NCBI GenBank assembly: GCA_012515085.1
Contig: JAAYZB010000009.1
Coordinates: forward strand, 1 to 9,003
DNA from: Acholeplasmataceae bacterium
Lineage (GTDB): Bacteria > Bacillota_I > Bacilli_A > Izemoplasmatales > Hujiaoplasmataceae
Reading direction: 5' to 3'
Length of the DNA stretch: 9,003 nucleotides
Shown here: positions 1 through 7,242 of the stretch, piece after piece
Numbering within the stretch: position 1 is the first letter of the stretch
Layout: the number at the start of each line of letters is the position of its first letter
Position numbers and translations under genes: made by a program
The notes under the pieces: generated by a model
Databases searched by the model: none
The model's input: the letters and a program-made list of their open reading frames with translations, nothing else
Told to the model about the DNA's origin: nothing

Positions 1-1238
1 GCATATTTGTAATACGCGCCGCTCACTCCTCCCGCCAAGGCTTTTTGATAAGATTTTTCTGCTAATGACAGATCGACCGGACGACCGATTCCCCGTTCAT
101 GAAGGATGCCCAACCAATAATGGGCGGCATGATTGCCTTTTTTAGCCGCGTTTTCAAAATATTGGAAAGCCAACTCACCGCTGGCATTGGCAATTTGGTT
201 GCGATAATGTAACAAACCCAAATTCACCAAGGCTTCGGGAGCGTTCTTTTTGGCTGCCTCGTAATACCACTTTTTCGCCATTTCCGAATCCGCTGGTTGC
301 TGGATGCCAAGACGATATAAGTCACCGAGTTTGATCATCGCTTGTTCCATGCCGCGTTTAGCGGCGATTTCTAAATGCTGGATGGCTTTGAGCGGGTTTT
401 TAGGCTCTCCAAGTCCCATCATGGCAGAGTATCCGATGCCATAATGACCGATGGTGTTGTCTGCTTTTAAAAGAGTTTTTAGATATTCTGCGGCTTTTTC
501 CGAGTTTTGTTTGGTGGGGCATCCCCCCTCCAAATAAGCAATCGCTACTCGCTCACAAGCATCGATAGCACCGGTTTTAGCCAATAACTCGTCGTAATAA
601 AAAATCATTTCCTTCAAAAAAGTTAAAGATCGTTTTTTGAAAAACGCATGTGGTTTTTGATATATTTCCCGCATTTGAAGGATTGCGTCTCGGTGTCCAG
701 ACAACGCAGATTTGTCCAACCAATGAATGGCCTTTCCTGGATTCTTCTTTCCGCTCGCAGACTCCAAGTGCAATCTGCCAAACTGGAACATCCCCTCTGG
801 ATCATTCTTATCGGCGGAAAACTGATAAGTTTCCCAAGCCTTCTTGAAATCTTTCGAACAACCGATTCCGTTTAAATAAAAACGTCCTAATTGGTTGATG
901 GCATCGATATCACCTAACTTGGCACCATTCGCTGTGTATTTGAACGCTTTCTTTTTGCTTTTTCGCATGCCTTGACCATGAAGGGTCATTTCTGAAAGTG
1001 TCAAAAACGCTTTTGAATAGCCACTGGCCATGGCTTTATGTAAATATTCTATTGCATGACGATACTCTTGTTTTACGAGAAAATATTCACCGACATGATA
1101 TAAGCCTACCGGATTGCCTTGATCAGCAGCTTGCTTATAATAAGTAAAAGCGAGTTCAATGTTTTTGGGCGAATCGATGCCATAAAAATACTTGTCTCCC
1201 AAATCATTCAACGCTTTCGGGTTGAGAGGGTTATTCAT
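1..1238 (-). CDS. Second Sel1-repeat protein (partial, C-terminus outside window)
   Basis: Starting at the ATG at 1238 (MNNPLNPKALNDLGDKYFYG) the frame stays open for 412 codons plus two bases to the left edge; no stop or frameshift is seen. It is a Sel1-repeat array paralogous in design to its upstream neighbour. Clear repeats begin near residues 8 (KALNDLGDKYFYG), 44 (VGLYHVGEYFL), 76 (KAFLTLSEMTLHGQGM), 112 (DAINQLGRFYLNGIGC), 147 (PEGMFQFGRLHLES), 225 (IDACERVAIAYLEGG), 263 (IGHYGIGYSAMMGLG), 299 (QAMIKLGDLYRLGI), 335 (EALVNLGLLHYRN) and 371 (AAHYWLGILHERGIG). Residues about 192-220 hold a non-repeat segment rich in Phe, Lys and Tyr (PHAFFKKRSLTFLKEMIFYY) that interrupts the array. No signal peptide is present, so a cytosolic scaffold is expected. 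The start overlaps the upstream stop as ATGAATAA, suggesting coupled translation and perhaps a shared complex. Function and full length are unknown. Confidence 0.9.
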   Translation of the reverse strand, partial: MNNPLNPKALNDLGDKYFYGIDSPKNIELAFTYYKQAADQGNPVGLYHVGEYFLVKQEYRHAIEYLHKAMASGYSKAFLTLSEMTLHGQGMRKSKKKAFKYTANGAKLGDIDAINQLGRFYLNGIGCSKDFKKAWETYQFSADKNDPEGMFQFGRLHLESASGKKNPGKAIHWLDKSALSGHRDAILQMREIYQKPHAFFKKRSLTFLKEMIFYYDELLAKTGAIDACERVAIAYLEGGCPTKQNSEKAAEYLKTLLKADNTIGHYGIGYSAMMGLGEPKNPLKAIQHLEIAAKRGMEQAMIKLGDLYRLGIQQPADSEMAKKWYYEAAKKNAPEALVNLGLLHYRNQIANASGELAFQYFENAAKKGNHAAHYWLGILHERGIGRPVDLSLAEKSYQKALAGGVSGAYYKY

Positions 1239-2187
1239 CAATAAACCCCCTCAAGCCGAGCAGTTCAGTCCTTGCGGCTGAATTTCCGAGTTTTGAGGCT
1301 TTTTCTAACCATTCCGCTGCTTTCAGAAAGGATGAAGGAACGCCATGACCCATCTCATATTTTTTTGCCAAGATTCGCATTTGCTCATCATCTTCTTTCA
1401 TCGCACCAGCCAAAGCCATTTGAAACGCCTTCTCTGGAGATTGTTTGACTCCTTTTCCTTGATCATAGGCATCACGCAAATAGCGATAGGCTTCTGTCAA
1501 GCCTTCGCGGGCGGCAATTTCAAAATAGATAATGGCCGATTCGGGAGATTCCGAGGCGAATAAATCCTTTCCATGGGTCAAGATAGCTGTGGAGGTCCGC
1601 AAATCGGTCGCACTTTTAGTTCCTAAAAAGCGAAAATGATTCATGGCATCGATCGAGCCTTTGGAAAGAGCTTTATTCAACCAAGCATATGCGGATTCAA
1701 GACTTTTCTTGACGCCTTCTCCATGAAAATAGGCCATGCCGATTTTATACATGGCATAAGGATTATCTTTTTTCGCCAAGTCGACATACAGTTGGATTGC
1801 TTTGGTCATGTCTTTCGGGACGAAAAGTCCTTGCTCATGGAATTTTGCCTGTCGGATCATGCCTTCGGCGTTTCCTTGAGTGGCGGCAGCCACATAATAC
1901 TCATACGCCTGTTTATAATCTTGATTGGTTCCGCGGCCTTCTTCATAACAACGACCAAGCATGGCGATAGAATCCGAGAAAAGCTCTCTTGCGGCTTTAC
2001 TGAAAAAGCGGAAAGCAACGTCCTCATTTTTCGAGATGGCTTGTCCATAAAAATTCATCAAGCCGAGATAATGATTGGCTTCAACGAGACCTTTTTTCGC
2101 CAATTTGGCAAACAGCGGATAGGCCTTCGGATATTGGCGCATATCATAGGCTTTTTTTGCTTCACTCAACAAAAAGTTCGTATCCAT
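1231..2187 (-). CDS. Sel1-repeat (SLR/TPR-like) protein, 318 aa, cytosolic
   Basis: The protein is built almost wholly of Sel1-like repeats, about 36-residue helical hairpins related to TPRs that form a curved scaffold for protein-protein contacts. After a TPR-like N-terminal hairpin (residues 5-34) the repeats begin near 35 (VEANHYLGLMNFYGQA), 72 (DSIAMLGRCYEEGRG), 107 (AEGMIRQAKFHEQG), 143 (PYAMYKIGMAYFHGEGV), 231 (TEAYRYLRDAYDQGKGV) and 267 (DEQMRILAKKYEMGHGV), each ending in a KA-x(5-6)-A-x2-G-like segment. Residues 179-230 deviate: a degenerate repeat begins AMNHFRFLGTK and lacks the GxG turn. There is no signal peptide, membrane segment or catalytic domain, so an intracellular adaptor role is likely; many bacterial Sel1 proteins are instead secreted (Hcp family). 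It has its own promoter candidate and overlaps the following paralogue by 8 nt. Partner and pathway cannot be told from sequence. Confidence 0.9.
   Translation of the reverse strand: MDTNFLLSEAKKAYDMRQYPKAYPLFAKLAKKGLVEANHYLGLMNFYGQAISKNEDVAFRFFSKAARELFSDSIAMLGRCYEEGRGTNQDYKQAYEYYVAAATQGNAEGMIRQAKFHEQGLFVPKDMTKAIQLYVDLAKKDNPYAMYKIGMAYFHGEGVKKSLESAYAWLNKALSKGSIDAMNHFRFLGTKSATDLRTSTAILTHGKDLFASESPESAIIYFEIAAREGLTEAYRYLRDAYDQGKGVKQSPEKAFQMALAGAMKEDDEQMRILAKKYEMGHGVPSSFLKAAEWLEKASKLGNSAARTELLGLRGFIDE
1246..1252 (-). promoter_or_regulatory. Ribosome binding site of the second Sel1 gene
   Basis: GAGGGGG on the minus strand sits 7 nt before the ATG at 1238, inside the last codons of the upstream Sel1 gene. 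It supports the overlapping start at 1238. Confidence 0.75.
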
Positions 2188-2195
2188 AAATCATT

Positions 2196-2202
2196 CTCCC
2201 CT
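2196..2202 (-). promoter_or_regulatory. Ribosome binding site of the first Sel1 gene
   Basis: AGGGGAG on the minus strand is 8 nt before the ATG at 2187. An ATG lying between them (2194-2192) is out of frame and too close to the site, so 2187 is kept as the start. Confidence 0.7.
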
Positions 2203-2209
2203 GAGCAAG

Positions 2210-2238
2210 ATTATATCATATCAAGTCTCGATTTTGAA
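2210..2238 (-). promoter_or_regulatory. Candidate sigma-A promoter upstream of the Sel1 gene pair
   Basis: The minus strand has a perfect -10 box TATAAT (2215-2210) preceded by TG one base away (2218-2217), an extended -10. A weak -35, TTCAAA (2238-2233, four of six matches to TTGACA), lies at 17 nt. Predicted initiation near 2203 would leave a very short leader of about 15 nt that starts essentially at the ribosome binding site. The TG and first T of the -10 region coincide with the stop end of the GH20 gene. This would allow the Sel1 genes to be expressed apart from addBA. It is a sequence match only. Confidence 0.55.
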
Positions 2239-4024
2239 GGAACTCTGACAAGACTTTTAAACGATAAGTCGCTTTTGCAAGTCCATGAGGCTTGTTTCGA
2301 TGAAGCCAAAGAGTGTCGCTATCTAAGAGAAGTTCTTGAATGAGAGTATTTGCCTGTTCTCGACGATCGATGGCTTGGTTGACCATTTCATTCAAAATTA
2401 GTGACAATTCCATCAAATTCAAAACCGCGTTGATCTCTTTTGACACCAACGAAGAACGTCCCGATAATTGCGCTCGGGTGTCCGTGATCAAGGTTTGAAT
2501 TTGTGTGGAATAAGGCGGATAAAGGGGGTGCTTGGTAAGTGCATCTTTCCAAACTTGAGCTTTTAAAGCAAGCGGATGCGTGGGATCGTTATCGACATAC
2601 ATCCAACTGGCGAATAGAAGTGTTTGGTTGGACATCAGTACGGGTTCGAGAAGAGAATAATTCGCTAAATTTTTAAGAATTTCCGCAATGCCTTTCTTCT
2701 CTTCCTCAATGAAAATATATTGATCCATCCAGTCAGAAAAATCATTGGTTTCATCACATTCTCTCCACGAACATGCCGCAGCAAATACCAATCCATGCAA
2801 ACTGACGACAAAAGGTTGCGGATGCGAAAAATCGCCCCAATCAGTCATTAAAATACCCAACCCATCATGATTTTTAGCTGCTTTCACGGCATGGACAGTT
2901 GATAGTAGCATATCGTGTCTTCGTGATGCGAAACTGTTCCACGACGATGTTCCGGGTGCGGTGAGAAAAGGAATATGATGAGCCTGATAGCGCGCTACGG
3001 GAGTCTCAAAGTCATGATCATAATCATAGCCCCAATCCGTGACGATCACCGATTGAGGAAAACGGGAAAGAACTTCGGGATGGTTGGCCAGAACATCCCC
3101 CCAAATAATCGGTTGCTTCCCGTGGGCTTGAACCCAATCAAACAAGGGCAAGAGGAAATCTAGGTAAACACAACCAAGTCCTTTTTTCTCGCACACCGCT
3201 TTGCTTTTCCCTTGAGAGAGTTCAAAAGGCTCATCGGCATTCAAATGGAAAAAACCGGATTTGCTTTTTTCTACCAACGGGGTGATCATTTGTTTGACCA
3301 ATCGAGAACTTTCAGGATCCGTGGGATTCAATGTGGATGGAGGAAACGGATATCCAAACAGCAAATATCCTGACTCACATTCGGCGAGATGACGATATTT
3401 ATCCAGTTTTAACCACTCGGTCATGTGACCGAGTGTATTCATGTTGGGGACAAGATCAACGCCAAACACTTCGGCATACTTTTCCAATTCCAAATACTCC
3501 GCCATTGTCAGCGGATGATCGACATTGAGATCGGGGAATAAGGGAAGTTCCAGGGAAAAACCTTCCACATATAATTCCAAATGGTTCATTTTGCATAACC
3601 ACAGCCAGCGAACAAGCTGTTTGAGCGATCTTAATGTGGGGATCATATCTCGGCTGATATCGAGCAAAAATCCTCTCACAGGTAATTCCGGATCGTCGAA
3701 TATGATCTGACAATCAATCGTTGGGTGGCAATCGAGTTGTTTTAGCGTGGCAAGACCATGCAATACACCCAATCGATCCGCACCTTCAACGATGATTTTT
3801 GTTGGTGAAATGGAGAGTCGATACCCTTCTATAGGAAGAATGGTTCTAGAAATGCCGAGAATGAGATTGGCTTCCGATAAAGATGCCTTCTGCCAATCAA
3901 ACAAGATATCAAGAACAACATTTGAAAGATTGTCGTTTTCTATTAAGGCAATCTTCCAGAGTGACGGAACCAAGAACGCCCCGTCAGTTGGAATGATTTT
4001 TCTCGGTTTTGGAAGTATCATCAT
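2216..4024 (-). CDS. Intracellular glycoside hydrolase family 20, beta-N-acetylhexosaminidase-like
   Basis: GH20 enzymes remove terminal beta-linked GlcNAc or GalNAc by substrate-assisted catalysis, using an Asp that positions the acetamido group and a neighbouring Glu as acid/base. This 602-residue protein has an N-terminal alpha/beta domain (about 1-105, ending VEGADRLGVLHGLATLKQL), a TIM-barrel catalytic domain (about 110-430) opening with DDPELPVRGFLLDISR (110-125), and a helical C-terminal part (about 430-602). The catalytic pair is best placed at Asp264-Glu265 in FFHLNADEPFEL, where the usual HxGGDE reads HLNADE. Other barrel motifs are PNMNTLGHMTEW (193-204), IIWGD (306-310), VTDWGYDYDHDF (328-339), APGTSSWN (356-363) and MTDWGDFSHPQP (393-404), which supply active-site tryptophans. 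Three-part layout, size and the lack of a signal peptide resemble the cytoplasmic GcnA-type GH20 of streptococci, which processes imported amino-sugar glycans. The ATGA overlap with addA indicates co-translation. The family is well supported; the exact substrate is not. Confidence 0.85.
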   Translation of the reverse strand: MMILPKPRKIIPTDGAFLVPSLWKIALIENDNLSNVVLDILFDWQKASLSEANLILGISRTILPIEGYRLSISPTKIIVEGADRLGVLHGLATLKQLDCHPTIDCQIIFDDPELPVRGFLLDISRDMIPTLRSLKQLVRWLWLCKMNHLELYVEGFSLELPLFPDLNVDHPLTMAEYLELEKYAEVFGVDLVPNMNTLGHMTEWLKLDKYRHLAECESGYLLFGYPFPPSTLNPTDPESSRLVKQMITPLVEKSKSGFFHLNADEPFELSQGKSKAVCEKKGLGCVYLDFLLPLFDWVQAHGKQPIIWGDVLANHPEVLSRFPQSVIVTDWGYDYDHDFETPVARYQAHHIPFLTAPGTSSWNSFASRRHDMLLSTVHAVKAAKNHDGLGILMTDWGDFSHPQPFVVSLHGLVFAAACSWRECDETNDFSDWMDQYIFIEEEKKGIAEILKNLANYSLLEPVLMSNQTLLFASWMYVDNDPTHPLALKAQVWKDALTKHPLYPPYSTQIQTLITDTRAQLSGRSSLVSKEINAVLNLMELSLILNEMVNQAIDRREQANTLIQELLLDSDTLWLHRNKPHGLAKATYRLKVLSEFLQNRDLI

Positions 4025-7000
4025 TTTTCATTTCCTCCCATTGGATAGAGTGAGTGTTCAAGCAACGAATACAAATAGGTGGTAACCGGTTTCCCAGTCA
4101 TCTCTTCGACATAGGTAAGATATCCATCTAATTGTCGAACATATGCCGTATCGGTGACATTTTTTAATTTGAAGTCGATGATCCAAGCCTCATCCTCGCC
4201 AATAATCAACAAATCGATGACGCCTTGGTGCCTTTTTTGACCGCGTTCATAAATGAAAGGCATTTCTTGATGTATCGTTTTGTGTTCAAGATCGTCAAAC
4301 GGAGTCTGTTTCATGAGATTTTGGATCATCTTTCGCCGTTCGGGAGGCAACTGATCCAGTGCTAGTTCGGGGTGGCGAAAATCGAAATATTGCAAGGTTT
4401 CGTGTAAATCCTTGCCATACTCAATGGCGGCTTTTTCCGATTCTGTCCAAAGACTTTCATCTGATTTTGAATATGACTCGGTTAATTGTTCGCAAACGGG
4501 ATACAGAAACGTTTCATATTGAATTGCAGGCACCTCTTTTTGCTCGGAAACGGGCTGTTCAAGAGCAAGATCACTTTCGAGATTGGCTTCTTTCCTCCAA
4601 GACAGAGGGAAGGCCAATTTTGATAATAGTTGACTAAAGCTTCGAATTTTACATCGATCTCTTAATGGGAGGAGCGATGGCTCCTCAAACGGTGTTGGCT
4701 GATGTATAAGCAAGTCTTTCGGCAATAGAATCACTTGCTTTTCTCTTGCCCGGGTGAAAGCAACATATAACAAACGTATTCGTTCGGACACATATTCTCG
4801 ATAACTATCATTCTCATAGAGCAGATGTAACAGGGTTTTTTTAAACCCGTTATGGAATGACTTGGCGAAAAAACCATATTTTTTGCTGAAAATGAAATGT
4901 TGTTTGTTTTCTCGATAATTGAAAAATTTTGTCAAACCTGGATAATAACAGATGGCGTATTCCAATCCCTTTGATTTGTGCATTGTTGTCAATTGAACTG
5001 CAATTTGGTTTTTTTCAAGAGTTTCGGTATAATCAACGTCCAAGTCATCCAGCGATGATATCGTTTCAAAATAGTCGCAGAAACCGAAAAAATCCATCTG
5101 TGGGAGCATTCCGACCTTTTGATAAAGATAATCCAATTTCTGTTCTCGCATTTCCGGATTATCCAAAAAGGCAATTTTGCTTGTCAGATGAGTTTGCTGA
5201 TAAATGTGTTGGATAATATCCGTTAAAGGGAGTTGGTCAAGGAAGGGGAGGATCGCTTCTAGGTCTGTAAAAATCGGTATAAATTCCGGAATTGAGGTCA
5301 AATAGGTAGTCTCGGAAAAATCTTGAAATGGCACATCAAGAAACAAATTGACAATGTTATCATCAGGAATTTGATAGACAAACGACCGAGAAATGCCTAT
5401 CAAGCTTTGACGAAAGTTGTCCGAGATGTTTTGGTTATACATATCTTTAAGCAAGGTGCAAAATTGAATGAGGAACACGATTTCTTCCGATGCCGAGAAC
5501 GGCGTTTCCGTCCGTGCTAAAACAGGGATTTTTCCAGATACAAGAGCTTGTTGGAAAATTGGGAAATTTGTTTTGCGATCAACAATGATAGCAAAATCAG
5601 AGAAGTGGACTGTCCGAAGCACTTTTAATTGTGGGTCATAGACTTGATATTTCGTATTGATTTTGTGGATGATATCATTTTTGATTGCCAAGGCTTCCGC
5701 TTCCAATCTTTCGGAAGCACAAAGAGGTTCTTGATCAGTCCGCTCATAGAGTAAAATATCGGGGGTTGCGGATTGATTGGCATTAAAGTAGGTCTCATAG
5801 GAAGTGTTGCTGGCAACCAATCGTTGATCGTCATGGTAATCAATTCCACCGATCTCCGCATCCATTACTTGAGAAAAAACCCAATTGACGGCATCGATCA
5901 CTTCTTTTCGTGAGCGAAAATTGTCAGTCAAACTGATGGCTTCACCATGAATATTCTGACAATAGTCTTGATACTTCTTCAAAAAGTTTTGCGGATTGGC
6001 GTTACGAAAACCATAAATGGATTGTTTGATGTCACCGACCGCAAACAGGTTGTTATCCGCAATCATTTCCAACAAATATTCTTGCAAATCGTTGGTGTCT
6101 TGGTATTCATCCACCATCACTTCGACAATCTGGGTTCGGAACTCTCTTAGTAAAGCAGGATGGTTTTGAAAAAGACGAATAGCGAGATGCATGATGTCCG
6201 TAAAATGGAAAAGACTTTGTTCTCGTTTTCTTTGTTCCAAGAGTGACAAGTAATCACGGGTAATAGCGACGACAACTTGAATCGTGTCGGTGAGTCGTGA
6301 CAGATCAGCTTTCATCTCTGACACGGAATCGCACATCAGTGTTTTGAAAAGTGTTCTTAAGTCATTAAGCCGCTCCTTTGTTTGTTCATATCGAGCTTTC
6401 AGAATTTCCAGTTCTTCGGCTGGCAGAAAGTCGGATGCGCGGGGAAAAATCGGATTTTTCCATTTGGAAAGATGGACCATGAGTTCATCAAGCGTCATAG
6501 CCGAAAACAATGGATCGTATTGACAAGTTATCTGTTCGGAAAAGCGCTGTACCTTTTCATGATCGATTTGGTTTGCTTCTTCAAGTGTTTCTTGAACCAG
6601 TGAACGGATGTCATGGAGGTGCTCTTGACAGAGTTTATAAAAAGCGTCGATCAGTTGATTCTTCTCTCGGTCATTGGTCAAATGAATCATCTCATCCAAA
6701 TAGGTTTGTTGATTGGCAATCATTTCCAATCCATCCGCAAGGACGATGACCCCCTCCTGAAGCAGTCTATCACCACGATCAAATAGCTGGATCGCAACCT
6801 TCGAAAACAACGGATCATCCAAGGCATAATGCCGATCCAAGGTATCCTTTAAACAACGTTGTTTGAGATCGGCTAAAATGACGTTATCCACGACATCGAT
6901 TTCCTTGTCCAGTCCGAGCAAATAATGATATTGCTTGACCATTCTAAGAGCAAATGCATCAAATGTGGAAATCATTGCTGTGTCTATTTGCCGCAGCTCC

Positions 7001-7242
7001 AGAGAAAGTTGGGGAATTTTAGCGATTTTTTCCTTGATTCGCTGTTTCATCTCATCGGCTGCCGCATTCGTAAATGTAAGAACAACTAAACGTGTGATCG
7101 AAACGCCTTCTGTGAGTCTCAGCACGACACGCTCGGTCAAAACCCGAGTTTTTCCTGACCCGGCTCCGGCCGCAACCAACAAATTCGTGCCGGATTGATG
7201 GATCGCCTGTTCTTGAGCTAAAGTGAAGGACAATTTACTCAT
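4021..7242 (-). CDS. addA: AddA, ATP-dependent helicase-nuclease subunit A
   Basis: AddA is the UvrD-like 3'-5' helicase and nuclease subunit of AddAB, acting on DNA ends in the cytoplasm. With the start at 7242 (MSKLSFTLAQEQ) it has 1,073 residues, somewhat shorter than B. subtilis AddA (about 1,230). Visible motifs: Walker A AAGAGSGKT (24-32), motif Ia LTFTNAAADEMKQRI (55-69), TFDAF (93-97), Walker B VMVDEYQDTNDLQ (375-387), motif III AVGDIKQSIYGFR (401-413), motif IV LTDNFRS (438-444), motif V TTMHKSKGLEYA (752-763) and motif VI RLLYVAFTRARE (823-834). The C-terminal PD-(D/E)XK nuclease has YGKDLHETL (His947), GVIDLLI (Asp1010), WIIDFKLKN (Asp1023, Lys1025) and QLDGYL (1037-1042), so both enzymatic activities look intact. 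An in-frame ATG at 7311 would add 23 residues without family similarity and deepen the overlap with addB to 77 nt, so it is rejected. The start overlaps the addB stop as ATGAGTAA, and the stop overlaps the next gene as ATGA, both suggesting translational coupling. Confidence 0.97.
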   Translation of the reverse strand: MSKLSFTLAQEQAIHQSGTNLLVAAGAGSGKTRVLTERVVLRLTEGVSITRLVVLTFTNAAADEMKQRIKEKIAKIPQLSLELRQIDTAMISTFDAFALRMVKQYHYLLGLDKEIDVVDNVILADLKQRCLKDTLDRHYALDDPLFSKVAIQLFDRGDRLLQEGVIVLADGLEMIANQQTYLDEMIHLTNDREKNQLIDAFYKLCQEHLHDIRSLVQETLEEANQIDHEKVQRFSEQITCQYDPLFSAMTLDELMVHLSKWKNPIFPRASDFLPAEELEILKARYEQTKERLNDLRTLFKTLMCDSVSEMKADLSRLTDTIQVVVAITRDYLSLLEQRKREQSLFHFTDIMHLAIRLFQNHPALLREFRTQIVEVMVDEYQDTNDLQEYLLEMIADNNLFAVGDIKQSIYGFRNANPQNFLKKYQDYCQNIHGEAISLTDNFRSRKEVIDAVNWVFSQVMDAEIGGIDYHDDQRLVASNTSYETYFNANQSATPDILLYERTDQEPLCASERLEAEALAIKNDIIHKINTKYQVYDPQLKVLRTVHFSDFAIIVDRKTNFPIFQQALVSGKIPVLARTETPFSASEEIVFLIQFCTLLKDMYNQNISDNFRQSLIGISRSFVYQIPDDNIVNLFLDVPFQDFSETTYLTSIPEFIPIFTDLEAILPFLDQLPLTDIIQHIYQQTHLTSKIAFLDNPEMREQKLDYLYQKVGMLPQMDFFGFCDYFETISSLDDLDVDYTETLEKNQIAVQLTTMHKSKGLEYAICYYPGLTKFFNYRENKQHFIFSKKYGFFAKSFHNGFKKTLLHLLYENDSYREYVSERIRLLYVAFTRAREKQVILLPKDLLIHQPTPFEEPSLLPLRDRCKIRSFSQLLSKLAFPLSWRKEANLESDLALEQPVSEQKEVPAIQYETFLYPVCEQLTESYSKSDESLWTESEKAAIEYGKDLHETLQYFDFRHPELALDQLPPERRKMIQNLMKQTPFDDLEHKTIHQEMPFIYERGQKRHQGVIDLLIIGEDEAWIIDFKLKNVTDTAYVRQLDGYLTYVEEMTGKPVTTYLYSLLEHSLYPMGGNEK
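4034..4039 (-). promoter_or_regulatory. Ribosome binding site of the GH20 gene
   Basis: GGGAGG on the minus strand, within the final codons of addA, lies 9 nt before the ATG at 4024 and 12 nt before a second adjacent ATG at 4021. The spacing favours the first of the two methionines. Confidence 0.75.

Noticed and set aside
1..1238. A frameshift or pseudogene in the second Sel1 gene because of the irregular middle part
   Set aside because: I translated the whole stretch codon by codon. The Sel1 pattern continues in the same frame on both sides of the irregular segment, and no stop occurs.
1636..2343. A 235-residue open frame on the plus strand, antisense to the first Sel1 gene
   Set aside because: It has no recognisable domain and no good ribosome binding site, and it runs across the junction of two well-supported minus-strand genes. 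The sense frame has unmistakable Sel1 periodicity, so this is a shadow.
3747..4085. A 112-residue plus-strand frame across the addA/GH20 junction
   Set aside because: It has low-complexity shadow composition, no family similarity, and lies opposite two strong coding frames.
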